Source: Oscarella lobularis
Taxonomy: Eukaryota; Porifera; Homoscleromorpha; Homosclerophorida; Oscarellidae
NCBI RefSeq assembly: GCF_947507565.1
Contig: NC_089187.1
Location: 806,001 to 870,000 of the forward strand
Direction of reading: 5' to 3'
Length of the DNA: 64,000 nt
In this document: in pieces, positions 1 to 10,567 of the stretch
Layout of the letters: each line of letters starts with the position of its first letter
How positions within the stretch are numbered: position 1 is the first letter of the stretch
Position numbers and translations under genes: made by a program
Notes under the pieces: generated by a model
Databases searched by the model: none
What the model saw: the letters and a program-made list of their open reading frames with translations, nothing else
Told to the model about the DNA's origin: nothing

Positions 1-137
1 ATCCCGGTGAACGAATTGGGCGAGGAAGTCGCTCACGCCGGACCACCGTTTGAAAATCCACTCAATTTAGTCGGTATGCAGGTAAAATAAAAATTGCTAT
101 GTTCTTGTGACTAGGTAAATACCCCCAGTGCGTATCT

Positions 138-1383
138 CTACGTATTAGCTATTCGTTTTTGCGTTCGGTGATCGTTTCTAATCTTCTCAATCAGATCTGG
201 CTCGCAGACGACGTCGATGGCCGTAAGAGCCAATGCCTTTGCCGCCTGAATCGTTCTCCTGTGAGCGCGCGTCGTGTCTGTTACGTCAGCAAAGGCTCGC
301 GTGTGAATCGCCGCGTCCGTTCCGATGCTGAACTTGGGATGAAGAGCGGGTATGAGGTAGGAGACGTTGCCCATGTCGGTCGATCCGTGACCGACGGTCG
401 CACTTCCGGGATCGCGCAAGGCGAAGCCAATCAGCTCGCAATTGGATACATACTTCCGAACTAATTCGCGATTGCTGAGGAGACTCGAGTAACGCGTCTG
501 ATCGACGATACGAACGCTGCATCCACAGGCAGCACCGGCTGCATAAAAGACAGCTTCGCCTTTCTCGCGCAGCACTTTGAGCTCTCCGTCGGTGGGAGCA
601 CGAAGATAGAAGTCCAACGTCACTTCATCACTTGTAGCAGACGACGAGCAATAACCAATAGGATTATCCTCGCCTTTTATAATGCCGTGGACTCTCCACG
701 TCGGTTTCATTTGCTGACGGAGAAGAGACATACCCGTGTATGCCGCTATAGCAGCATCGAATGGATTCCCCATGAGATCCTCGCCTCTCTTATACGTTAT
801 AGTGATGTAGTCTCGAGCGATGCAAGGAGGGGCGGGAAAATCGAATGGGGATGGATGCACCATCATGGCCATGTCGAGATGATCGAAGGCGCCGGCGCGA
901 ATGAGTTCGATTTTTCCGCCCCCTTGCTCTTCAGCTGGGGTTCCGAGAACCGTGACGCAATTCGCAGTCGTCAAGTGAAATGCTTCGAGAGCGGCTTTCA
1001 GTCCGATTCCTGCAGCGCAACCTACAGGAAAAAAATCAAAATGGGTATTTTATTTAATTATATAAATTACCTGCTTCGGCTATTAAATTATGTCCGCAGG
1101 CGTGGCCAATATCGGGTAAAGCGTCGTATTCGCACAGAATGCCTATGTTTAGACCGTTCTCCGCTCTTCTGCCAAATGTTGCCTTGAACGCTGTGTCGAG
1201 TTTGTAGCCGGATTCGACGGAGAATCCGTGATTTTTCAGGAAGTCCGTTAGGAGTCCGTGCGCCGAGTGTTCCTCGTAGGCAAGTTCAGGATTTTTCCAT
1301 ATAGTGCTGCTTACGTCTTGTAGAGCTCGCGTCGTTTCGTCAATCGCCGCACAGGCCGACGATTTCAAGCGCGAAACATCCAT
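138..1383 (-). CDS. PM20D2-like: M20 family peptidase, PM20D2-like (two exons)
   Basis: Predicted metal-dependent dipeptidase/amidohydrolase of the M20D group; vertebrate PM20D2 cleaves beta-alanyl-lysine type dipeptides. Two exons join in frame: 1071-1383 and 138-1021, with a 49-bp intron (GTAATT...CTGTAG on the minus strand), giving about 398 aa against about 430 for the family. Visible motifs are the N-terminal helix ending NPELAYEEH, the metal site CEYDALPDIGHACGHN, GTPAEEQGGGK, MKPTWRVHGIIK, and the C-terminal TDMGNVSYLIPALHP and TRAFADVT. I chose the start at 1383 because homology begins there; an in-frame ATG lies upstream at 1452. Oddity: the stretch expected to contain the conserved K-A-S-H-x-A loop of the lid domain is shortened to YKRGEDLMGNPFDAA, so about ten residues including a usually conserved His are missing. 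The frame is otherwise open. It may be active with an altered lid or be starting to decay. Confidence 0.85.
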
Positions 1384-2110
1384 GGATCGCAAGGGGGGTG
1401 CGCGCTCTATCTCTATCACGTGGTCTCTCGAATTCGACGATGGAGCTCGCAAAGCGACGCAACTGGCGACCCTGCTTCAAGAGCAATTTGGTGTGATAAA
1501 CGGTATGAGGTTGTAGAGTCACGGATCTTAGAGAGTCACATAGAACTTTAGAGACTTCCTCCAACTACTATGAAGTATCCGTGATAAGTCCACGATTCAC
1601 GAGCCCTGAACCGGTTGAGACTTCCGCGTAGAACGCATAAAGGTCGTTTGAAGTCTTTGGTCGTTTGAAGTCTTTTCGTTCATATTGGAATAAATGTCCT
1701 TACACCACGGACATATGAAGTCAGTGTGAATAGCTCTCATGCCTTCAGCATAATATGAGCGAACAACCAGCATACGTTCACATAGGTCGTAAAATACTCA
1801 ACAAATAATAGCAATTAGTGGGCGCTTTAATTGAACGTGGAGTGACCACTTGGTCAGGACTGGCTAGGTTTCATTCTTCATCGTTGTCTTTTGATCAAGT
1901 CGTTGAGGGTAGTTTGTTGTTTAGGGTAGTTGGTTGTATCCTAAACACGATTTCTATTTTACCATTGGCGTCTTCTCTTTTATAGCGGCAGGCTAGAGGC
2001 GACTGAAGAGGCTATGAGCAAAGCTAGACAATGGGTCACAATGTTCTCAGTTACCAGGAAACTTTTCTCTTACCTAACTGTCTTCTTTGGAATTCTTCTC
2101 TTGGAAGCAG
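1085..2110. repeat. Direct duplicate, copy 1 (M20 exon 1 plus upstream flank)
   Basis: This kilobase is repeated in the same orientation at about 3945-4865. Shared landmarks, in order, are the M20 exon 1 coding sequence, the upstream block around the CACGTG at 1417, the phrase ccggttgagact near 1613, the poly-A-rich block near 1800, and a final block reading gactgaagaggctatg near 2000. The last 75 bases (2085-2160) occur again at 7505-7583. The flank from 1384 to 2110 holds no gene that I can support. Confidence 0.8.
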
Positions 2111-2646
2111 ACGATCAAGAGATATTGCAATCGACATAAAAGCAAAACTAGCAAATTTCCCCATTGCCGGGAGTCGTGGACAAGAATGTCAAACGACTTT
2201 CCAACTCTTGTGTTGGATGGTAATAATTTCCACGTCATAGGGTCACGGCTACAAATACCATAGATTTTTTGACTGACGTTACTGGCGTAGCGCGCGATAC
2301 CTGTTTCACGTGAAAAGATGTCTCTTTTCCAAGAATCTCGGTCTATGAATGTGACAGTGGAGTTGTCAAACAACACAAAAGACGTAGAAAGCAAATGCGG
2401 CGAGAGCAAGAAGTAGAAATCCTAATCTCGGATAAAGGTAAGTGATGGTTTTTTCCATACCTCTCAGAGACTCTGTGGAATGGGGCAAGTAGAGTAAGCA
2501 AGACGTATCACAAAGGAAGCACCATTAGTATAGGAAGACTCGGGAAAAAGTACCACTATCACTAACAATTCACAATCATATCGAACAAAAATCTCAGACA
2601 TCAATAGAACTGGTCAATTAATTAAAAGTCGTTGGCTTGAGTCCAG
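2111..2646. other. Intergenic, no gene seen
   Basis: Only short open frames without recognisable motifs are present. The region lies between the convergent 3' end of the collagen gene and the duplicated M20 upstream block. Confidence 0.5.
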
Positions 2647-3537
2647 TTAGTTTTGCGACTGGGGATATTCTTCGATCATTATGCGAGAAACAGAGTTCCA
2701 TCCAGTGTAACGATCAGATGATACATAGCGTTGACAGTTTCCTACATGAACAGCTACTCTTATTGATCCAGTTGGAATGTTCTCACAGAGTCCTTCTATT
2801 TGGCGATGTCGAAGAGGATCATCTCTGGAGTTGGACATGCGCAAAACTCCTTCAATTGTCATTGGTCCTGAGCATTCCGCTCCATTAAAAGTGATGTACC
2901 AACGTCCACAACAGGAGCCACTATTACATGCGACTCTCATATTGGCAGCATACGTTACTTTGAGAGCGGTAAAAGAGTGGCGTTTTTTGAAAACACATTC
3001 CTACAGGAAATCATTTTAGAGTGTGTAAAGTGTACCTTTGAAAATTACCTGTATTAGACCTGTATCTTTGGCATCATTTCTTTTCCAGACACACTGCTTC
3101 CAGTTAATAACAGAATTGCCAGTGCCGCTTTCTCCTTGAGGTCCGGGCTCTCCTCGTTCTCCCAAATTTCCTTTGGTCCCCTTTCCTCCTTTGATTCCTA
3201 TTGGCCCCATTGATCCTCTTTGTCCCAAACTTCCTTTAGGACCCGTCTTTCCAATGGCTCCTTTATCACCTCTGTCTCCCTTAGCGCCCTTCATTCCGTC
3301 ATCTCCTTTTAATCCATCTCTTCCTGGCAATCCATTGTGCCCCGGAGACCCAGGAATTCCTGGTACTCCTGAACACCCTCCAACAGAACCCTTAGCAAGA
3401 CAATGATCTTTTTGGAGATTTAAGAATCTTTTGAATTCAGATACCTGATCTGATTTGGGGTTATCGCTCTCAACAGCGTGCAGAAATAGAATAAGTGCTG
3501 CAAACAAGCGCTGAATAGTTGAACTAGCAATCATCAT
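2647..3537 (-). CDS. CTHRC1-like: CTHRC1-like secreted collagen triple-helix protein
   Basis: Secreted short collagen; in vertebrates CTHRC1 is a matrix and Wnt-modulating glycoprotein. Exon 1 (3049-3537) encodes a signal peptide (hydrophobic AALILFLHAV), a short spacer and about 27 Gly-X-Y triplets (residues about 57-138, starting GVPGIPGSPG), then NWKQCVWKR. A 48-bp intron (3001-3048) separates exon 2 (2647-3000), which supplies the globular C-terminal domain with CVFKKR, CCGRWYITFNGAECSGP, IEGLCENI and TGWNSVSRIMIEE. These are diagnostic CTHRC1 blocks and their cysteines are kept. The total is about 280 aa, slightly longer than the vertebrate protein. A TATA-like element lies about 60 bp upstream on the minus strand. 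The neighbours do not suggest a shared pathway. Confidence 0.93.
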
Positions 3538-3591
3538 GTTGTTCTAATTGCTCACTGAGGCTTTCTATCCCTTTTCATCCAAACTTGCCCG

Positions 3592-3598
3592 TTTATAT
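3592..3598 (-). promoter_or_regulatory. TATA-like element of CTHRC1-like gene
   Basis: Reads ATATAAA on the minus strand, about 55-60 bp before the start codon at 3537, a plausible core promoter position for a short 5' UTR. Confidence 0.45.
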
Positions 3599-3944
3599 TG
3601 AGTAAAAAGAAACGGCTATGATGTCACTTCCTGTAAATGTATTGAATGAATGACGTTTTTCCCGTCTTTCTAAAGTGCTAACTGCGCTTTCTAATACAAT
3701 TGCCGGTTCTTAGCATGACCATAAAAGGACACATTGAACTAAAGCGTGGGTCGTTAAAACACGGTCACCCGTGTCCCCCCAACACCGTCACGAGGACTAT
3801 GACGTCAGGACCATACTCCAGGGGTCTTGTTGATGCCAATGCTGTTGGATAATAAATGTATTTTATACTAAAAAAATATCACTAACTGGCCGTTCTACTA
3901 AACGTCTCCACAGAAGATAAATACCATAATCTGCCAATACCGGG
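3599..3944. other. Intergenic, no gene seen
   Basis: No coding signal recognised. A short stem (cacggtcaccc/cccccaacaccgtcacgag region near 3760-3795) is weak and not classified. Confidence 0.4.
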
Positions 3945-4230
3945 TAAAGCGTCGTATTCGCACAGAATGCCTAAGCTGAGACCGTTCTCCGCTCTTCTGC
4001 CAAATGTTTCCTTGAACGCTGTGTCGAGTTTGTAGCCGGATTCGACGGAGAATCCGTGATTTTTCAGGAAGTCCGTTAGGAGTCCGTGCGCCGAGTGTTC
4101 CTCGTAGGCAAGTTCAGGATTTTTCCATATAGTGCTGCTTACGTCTTGCAGAGAGCACGCGTCGTTTCGTCAATCGCCGCACAGGCCGACGCTTTCAAGC
4201 GCGAAACGTCCATGATCGCAAGGGTGCGCG
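3945..4230 (-). pseudogene. Decayed copy of M20 peptidase exon 1
   Basis: Nearly the same as 1090-1383 but with no downstream exon. The segment around the donor is replaced and indels interrupt the frame; for example, cttgcagagagcacgcg replaces cttgtagagctcgcg at the ALQDV position, and the start region has lost bases. It is part of the direct duplicate ending near 4865. Confidence 0.85.
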
Positions 4231-4865
4231 CTCTATCTCTATCACGTGGTCTCTCGAATTCGACGATCGAGCTCGCAAAGCGACGCAACTTGCAACCCTG
4301 CTTCAAGAGCAATTTGGTGTGACCAACGGTATGAGATCGTCGAGTCACGGATCTTAGAAGAAGGGGTAGCCTAACACAGACAACTTTAGAGAGTTCCTCT
4401 AACTCATAAGTCCGCGGTTCCCGAGCTCTGAACCGGTCGAGACTGCGGCGTAAAACGCATAAAGGATCGTTTGAAATCTCTTCGTGCACATTGGAATACA
4501 CCACATATAGTAATAGCTCGCATACCTTCAGCATAATATGCCAACACAATCAACATACGTTCATATAGGTTTTAAAATACTCAAAAAATAATAGCACTGA
4601 GTAGGTGCCTTTATTGAACGTGGAGTGACCACTTGGTCACGACTGGCTGGATTTCATTCTTCATCGTTGTATTTTTTTGATCAAGTTGTTGCGGTTAGTT
4701 GGTTGGATCCTAAACGCAATTTCTATTTTACCGTTGGCGTCTTCTCATGTGTAGCGGCAGGCTATAGAGGCGACTGAAGAGGCTATGTGCAAGGCTTCAC
4801 AATGGGAGCCATGGTCAGGAAGCTGGAAACTTCTCTATTTTACCTAACTGTCTTCTTTATAGACG
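3945..4865. repeat. Direct duplicate, copy 2
   Basis: Second copy of the 1085-2110 block, separated from copy 1 by the collagen gene. It contains the M20 exon 1 relic and the same upstream flank with scattered substitutions and small indels, which shows an old duplication in which only copy 1 kept the gene. Confidence 0.8.
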
Positions 4866-5120
4866 TGCGGCTTAGGGATGCAGTTTGAAATCGAGCGTAC
4901 GCCTACAGCGTCGACGGACTGACGTGGACGCTTCTTTCAAATTACGCCTGGGAGACAAATATGAGGTGGAGTGACGGAACGGTGAGCCGCTTCAAACGCA
5001 GACAGGCACCGGATCTCTACTTGGACTCCAACGGTTTTCCGCTCCATCGTCTCATTTCTGTTGACGAGTTATCAGATGACAATTGTCCCTGGGGCCCCAG
5101 TGAGACTCTGATCTATAGAC
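4862..5120 (+). pseudogene. Fragment of a GH43/GH32-like beta-propeller protein
   Basis: A coding-like frame reads AYAYSVDGLTWTLLSNYAW, then a W-S-D-G-T stretch, RRQAPDLYLDSNGFPLHRL and NCPWGPSETLIYRQ. The order S-x-DG-x-x-W, DGT, R-R-(E)-P-x-L-x-x-D-x-x-G-x-P resembles uncharacterised family-43-like glycoside hydrolases. An in-frame TGA occurs near the beginning (about 4886) and the frame runs directly into the sulfatase start region, so it is a truncated remnant of an exon, not a gene. The family call rests on pattern recognition only. Confidence 0.45.
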
Positions 5121-5158
5121 AGGAGTGGGAGTGCTCCTATATCACGTGCGAACGGACT

Positions 5159-6560
5159 ATGAGATCGTTTCTGGTTTTCGTCTTCTTTCAAATCGTTTTA
5201 GCCGCCTCACCTGTTGGTGCTGCTAACACGAAAAATGTTCTTTTTATTGTCGTAGACGATCTTCGTCCTGATCTCAGTGCCTACGGTCAGGAATACGTTC
5301 ATACTCCCAACATCGACAAGCTCGCAAAAGAATCGCTCGTTTTCGAGCGCGCCTACTGCCAACAAGCCGTCTGCGGGCCGTCGAGAAACTCCTTCATGAC
5401 CGGCCGTCGACCGGACACGACGAAAGCGTGGAATTTCATCGATCACTTTCGAGAGCTCAACGTCGGTCTCAATTGGTCCTCATTGCCGCAGTACTTTAAG
5501 AAGCACGGCTATTTCTCGTCGGGAGTCGGAAAGCTTTATCATCCGAATCTTCCGCCGAACTACGATCCGCCCTCTTGGTCCGATTTCGATAAATTTCCTT
5601 TCGTTTATCCTTAGCCAGTGGGTTGCCTGGACCGAACGTGGTGCGCCGTTCCTGCCAAGCCGACGCCCACGTTTGCCGACGTCACTTCGTCGACGATTCT
5701 TCGCGAACGACTTCAGTACGCCGCAAAGAACAATATTCCTTTCTTTCTAGGCATCGGATTTCACAAGCCTCATTTGGCGTGACGATTTCCTGAAGAATTT
5801 CTTCATTATTATCCGCAGAGTGTCGATATCACTCCCGCCGCTCACCGTCTTCCTCCAACGGGGATGCCGTCCGTTGCTTGGCACCAGTGTTTCCCAAAGG
5901 GAAGATTCAAAGATAACATCTCTGTGCCTCTGCCTGTCGACTTGCAGCAGACACTTCGCAGGGCTTACTACGCGGCGACGAGTTTTATGGACTCTTTAGT
6001 CGGTGAAGTGCTGGCCGAACTAGAGACACTCGATTTGGTTGACGATAGCTCTGGTTGACGACACTATCGTTTCGTTTCACGCCGACCACGGATGGCAGTT
6101 GGGCGAGCACAACGAGTGGTGCAAGCAGACGAATTTCGAGCTGGCGACTCGAGTCCCGATGATGATTCGCGCACCGTAGAAAAGCAAATCCATGGGAAAA
6201 TCGACTCGGGCGTTTGCAGAATTGATTGACTTATATCCTACGTTGGTCGAACTGGCGGGGTTGCCTCCTGCTAGTGAGGAGAATTTAGACGGTTCTTCTC
6301 TGGCTACTCTTTTTGATAATCCTGATGGAGTGATCAAGACTGTGACTTTGTCTCAGTATCCGCGTTGTGTGAAAGGAAACAATGATGCCTGCGCTGGAGT
6401 GCAAAGAGAAAACTTTGACTACATGGGGTACAGTATGAGAACCGACGATTATCGATACACGGAGTGGAATGGAACGGAGTTGAAACCGGAGTGGGATAAA
6501 CGGGTGGGTGTGGAGCTGTACTCTCATGTTGGTGACGCGGAAAATGATTTTGATGAGCAC
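5159..6560 (+). pseudogene. IDS-like: Iduronate-2-sulfatase-like pseudogene
   Basis: Sulfatases hydrolyse sulfate esters using a formylglycine made from Cys in C-x-P-S-R. A signal peptide (FLVFVFFQIVLAA) is followed by NVLFIVVDDLRPD (metal-binding Asp pair), the active-site VCGPSRNSFMTGRRP, GVGKLYHPN, a His-Lys-Pro-His region (GIGFHKPH), FHADHGWQLGEHNEW and a C-terminal GYSMRTDDYRYTEW then VELY. Order and spacing match lysosomal iduronate sulfatases almost to their C-terminus. The frame is broken by TAG at 5612, TGA near 5780, a frameshift near 6045-6060 and TAG near 6178, and the end is cut off by the inverted-repeat arm starting at 6562. The catalytic motifs survive but no intact product is possible without unlikely splicing around all lesions. 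Confidence 0.88.
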
Positions 6561-6561
6561 C

Positions 6562-7031
6562 GTAGCCGAGAGGACGAGAAGCAGGACACGATAATCCGTA
6601 GTGTTTTGGAAGGCGCTTCTGTATCGGCGTCAGTAAAGCAAATGCACAGCCCGGATTTGGGTGCAACCGTATATCAAAAATATGGTGGCTTCTGTTTAGC
6701 GAACCCGCCCCCCAAACCGGTTTGTTCCGCAATACCAAGAATTCTCAGACGTCATTGCCTAATCACTGACGTCTCGACAGGGAGGGGACAAACTTAGTTA
6801 GGGCAAGCCCACATCTTCCCAACAGACACTAGTGGACTACTATATAATTTTTCGGACCCTTTTTTCCTAACGCTGCGTACGCCTCTGGGCCTGTTGCTGT
6901 TTTGCTCACTAATTAGACTATAATCCCAAATGTACGCGGTCTGCTTCTATATAGTCTCATGTAAGATACACAGCAATCATAAAAGAGAACCCATGCATAA
7001 AGGAATAGCTGGACCTCCTTGCGTGAATTAA
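6562..7031 (-). repeat. Left arm of large inverted repeat
   Basis: This is the reverse complement of 7584-8067, carrying an inverted copy of the upstream region and first codons of the secreted-protein gene starting at 8030. The start codon equivalent is changed (ATG to ACG). The arm abuts the 3' end of the sulfatase pseudogene and probably truncated it. Confidence 0.9.
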
Positions 7032-7583
7032 TCGACGTCGCGCCCAACGAAGCTGCCCAACGACGAAGTGGGCGCGCGCGTTAACCTTCTCCAATTTTCC
7101 CTGATTTCTCGTGAATTCTGCTCTGCGGGCGAAGATCGAATGAAGAATCATATTCAAGTCTTTGTCAAAAGCAGTAAGTTTTTAAATTTGCGGCGAAAGA
7201 GCGTCTTTTCGATGTCGCACGACCGAAAACGGCTCCCTTTTCGCTTTCTCGCGCATTTAACGCTTTCGAAAACCGCTCTAAACGTCTTTTCAAACTATTT
7301 CGACCTCTATTCGGCTTCGAACGAGCCCATAAGAGTCGTTTTTGATCGGAACCACGCATTTCATTCTTCGATCGATGACCGTGGCTCGAAAACGCCTCCG
7401 ATAGGCTTCGATGCCCGAAGCGGAGCAGAAGAATGGGAGCTCCTAGCGTTTTTTGCATTTAGCTAAGCTGGACGGCTCCGCTGCCCTACTACACTGTAGT
7501 ATACGTCTTCGGAATTCTTCTCTTAGAAGCATGCAGGCGATCGAGAGATCGCGCAATCGACATAAAAGCGAAACCACCAAACC
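7032..7583. other. Spacer of the inverted repeat
   Basis: About 550 bp between the arms. It contains a GC-rich stretch followed at 7141 by ATGAAGAATCATATTCAAG, which encodes MKNHIQVFVKS and ends at a strong GTAAGT donor. This resembles a kinesin motor N-terminus (N-I-Q-V-x-V-R), but no downstream exon is seen. The end (7505-7583) repeats 2085-2160. Confidence 0.4.
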
Positions 7584-8067
7584 TTAATTCACGCAAGGAG
7601 GTCCAGCTTTTCCTTTATGCATAAGTTCTCTTTTATGATTGCTGTGTATCTTACATGGGACTATATAGAAGCAGACCGCCGATTATAGTCTAATTAGTGA
7701 GCAAAGCAGCACCAGGCCCAGAGGCGTACGCAGCGTTAGGAAAAAAAGGGTCCGAAAAATTATATAGTAGTCACTACAGTGTAGTGTCTGTTGGAAAGAT
7801 GTGGGCTTGCCCTAACTAAGTTTGTTTCAATAAGGTACACTCCTCCCTGTCGAGACGTCGTGATTAGGCAATGACGTCTGAGAATTCTTGGATTTGCGGA
7901 ACAAACCGGCTTGGGGTCACGTTTGGGGCGGGTTCGCTAAACTGAAGCCACCACCATATACAGTTGCACCCAAATGCGGGCTGTGCATTTGCTTTACTGA
8001 CGCCGATACAGTAGCGCCTTCCAAACACTATGGATTATCGTGTCCTGCTTCTCGTCCTCTTGGCTAC
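7584..8067 (+). repeat. Right arm of large inverted repeat
   Basis: Promoter-side arm containing the 5' flank and first about 38 coding bases of the gene at 8030. A degenerate third copy of the same flank precedes the pseudogene at 9187. Confidence 0.9.
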
Positions 8068-8829
8068 AGTGCTTGCTAGTGGCCAGGGAGGCGGCGGCAA
8101 GGGGGGCAGACCCGGCGGCATAGGCGGCGGAAAGCGCGACGCTTCGTGGGAGCTCGATGCTACCGAACTTCGTCATTACGGCGAAGTACGTGCAGTATTC
8201 GCGGATGATCACTGGCAAAGGACTAGGGGCGACCGTGAGGGCTTTGGACGGCCGGGGCTAATCGACCCTCGTTTTAGTTGATATGTCTGCTTCCATAGTC
8301 GCGATTACCCTCTCAAAACGAAACACCACGGCTGCGGCTTGACCGTTAGAGTGATTGATAATATGCCGGCAGACCCTTACTTTTCCGTCTATAGGCGTAC
8401 AAGTACAATTCTAACACTTCTAGTTAATTGCTACTTATTCAATCAATCTCGCTATTCTCTTTGCAGGCTTTGGCTGTTCGCCAGCGCGTTCGCCGCGAGC
8501 TCAGTCGTTATGATCTGAGCGAGCAGCTGCCTGATTTGACCGAGGCTCGAGCTGAAAATTACGGTTACGGCGAGCTGAAGCAGGACATTGGAAATTTGAT
8601 CGATTCGCTTGCCTCACACTTCGACAAGACTAAGGGTGACGTACGTCCATGATATATGCATAATAGGCACGTACGTCGTCTACTGAGAGCTAGAACCGAG
8701 TGACGCCTTAATTAAAATCCATGTAGTTGTACAGTATCTTCTCTGACTATGTGGTTTTAGTCGGTGAAAGAGGCCGAAGGATTGAAGAGGCTTGTGAGAA
8801 CTCTCCAGTCTTACAACGAAGCCGTTTGA
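8030..8829 (+). CDS. Small secreted Gly-rich/helical protein, unrecognised (132 aa)
   Basis: Three exons join in phase 0: 8030-8185, 8467-8640 and 8761-8829, with donors GTACGT and acceptors TTGCAG and TTTTAG. The product begins with a clear signal peptide (YRVLLLVLLATVLAS), then a Gly-rich linker (GQGGGGKGGRPGGIGGGK), then a charged helical region with YDLSEQLPDLTEARAENYG and KQDIGNLIDSLASHF, ending LQSYNEAV. It has no cysteines and no family I recognise; a secreted or matrix-associated peptide is an inference from the signal peptide. It lies at the edge of the inverted repeat, so its promoter region exists in three copies. A tandem copy at 9187 is broken, leaving this as the only intact member here. 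Confidence 0.72.
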
Positions 8830-9024
8830 GGCTAACCTACTTCAGGATTTGCTTGTTGCTGTATTTCGATGTCGTCTTCTGTTTTTCGATGTTGTCTTCT
8901 GTTTTCGATGTTTCGTGTTCGCAAATCCTGCTGAACACATGTTTTGTGACGCATTTGGAGATCCCGCACGCGACCGAGTTCTCTTCAATTTGTTTGTACA
9001 TATGGTCTTTTGTTTGAATAAGGT

Positions 9025-10195
9025 AGCCCCCTCCCTGTCGGAACGTCGGTAATTAGGCAAGGACGTTGGTATTGCGGAACAAACCTGTTTGGGGTCAAGT
9101 TTGGGGCGGACTGAAGCGTATACGGTTGCACCCAAATCTGGGCAGAGCATTTGCTTTACTGAAGCCGATAGCACCTTCCAAGCGCTATGGATTATCTTGT
9201 CCTTCTCGTCCTCTCGGCTACAATGCTTGCTATATAGTGGCCAGAGATAGCTAGGGCGCCGGAAAGCGCGACGCTTCGCCGGAGCTCGATGCTACCGAAC
9301 TTCCGAGTCGTCAATACGCCGACGTACGTGCAGTATTCGCGATTCGAAAAGATGGTCACTGGCAATTAAAGGACTATAGGGGCGACCATGAGGGACGGCC
9401 GGGGCGAATCGCATCCCGACAACAAAAGGCTCTCGCTTTATAGTTGTACAGTAATAGTCCAAACAGAAACACGGCGGCGGCTTAATTGACCGTTCGTCTA
9501 GAGAGTGATTGATAGGTCGGAAGTCCCTTACTTTTCCACCTATACTTTCAAACACTTCTAGTTAAGTTTGCTACTTATTCAATCAATCTCGCTGCACTCT
9601 TTGCAGGCTTTGGCAGCGCGTTCGCCGCTAGCTCAGTCGTTATGATCTGAGCGAGCAGCTGCCTGATTTGGCCGAGGCTCGAGCTGAAAATTACGGATAC
9701 GGCGAGCTGAAGCAGGCAGGACATTGGAGATTTGATCGATTCGCTTGCCTCACACTTCGACGACGACACTAAGGTACATGTCGGGGACGTCCATGATGTA
9801 TGCATGATGGGCACGAACGTCGTCTACTGAGAGCTAAAACCGAGTGGCGCCTATATAGAATCCATGTAGTTGTATCTTCTCTGACTATGTGGTATAAGTC
9901 TGTGAAAGAAGCCGACGGATTGAAGAGGCTTAATTGTGAGAGCTCTCCAGTCTTACAACGAAGCCGTTTGAGGCTAACCTACTTCAGGATTTGCTTGTTG
10001 CTGTATTTCGATGTCGTCTTCTGTTTTTCGATGTTGTCTTCTGTTTTCGATGTTTCGTGTTCGCAAATCCTGCTGAATACTTGTTTTGTGACGCATTTGC
10101 GTGGTATTTATCTTTGGGTAAGCCCTCCCAGGGAGATCCGGCACACGACCGAGTTCTCTGCGATTTGTTTGTACATATGGTCTCCGCCCCAGAGG
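9025..10195 (+). repeat. Tandem duplicate of 7840-9010
   Basis: Covers the 5' flank, all three exons and a long 3' flank (the gatgtcgtcttctgtttttcg block at 8868 and 10010) of the secreted-protein gene. The second unit has an extra 20-30 bp in the 3' flank near 10100. Confidence 0.85.
9187..9971 (+). pseudogene. Broken tandem copy of the small secreted-protein gene
   Basis: All three exons are recognisable, but exon 1 has an in-frame stop (cttgctatatag) and loss of the Gly-rich segment. Exon 2 has lost bases after gctttggca and gained a caggcagga duplication, and exon 3 carries an insertion turning the frame into an early stop (aggcttaattgtga). The splice signals are kept. Confidence 0.85.
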
Positions 10196-10567
10196 CATAA
10201 GGGTAGCCTGTCGTTTGACACCAAATCTGGCACTCTGCAATTTTCAACTCCGCTGGTACCAGTAAACGTTTAAGATTTTTAGCATTCTTTGGCGTTTGGC
10301 AGGAAGGGTAGCCATTTCTTTGTGTACGCAAAGTAAGCCAAAGCCCATTAACGGAACTCACCCTTTAGTAGCGGATGAAACGTTGACAGGACGGCTACCG
10401 GGTATGCATTAATTAATTAATTGGGATAGCAGCGAATAACAACTTCGATCTGTCGAAGTTGGAAAACAGCATAGGCTCTAAGATTTGATTTGTACTGTGA
10501 TCACTTGCTTCCGTCAGCTTCCGTCACGTATCCCGCTCTAGCGCACGCTGAACTTGCGTCACGAGAG
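10196..10567. other. Intergenic, no gene seen
   Basis: Includes a TTAATTAATTAATT low-complexity run near 10408, of a kind that recurs in introns and spacers across this window. No promoter motif for the BPI gene is clear. Confidence 0.4.

Noticed and set aside
3173-3406. Plus-strand Pro-rich open frame
   Set aside because: It is the antisense shadow of the Gly-X-Y codons of the CTHRC1-like collagen.
8842-10361. Repeated minus-strand Arg/Lys-rich frames near 8842-9174 and 9974-10361
   Set aside because: They overlap the duplicated 3' flank of the secreted-protein gene, differ in frame between copies and have no motif.
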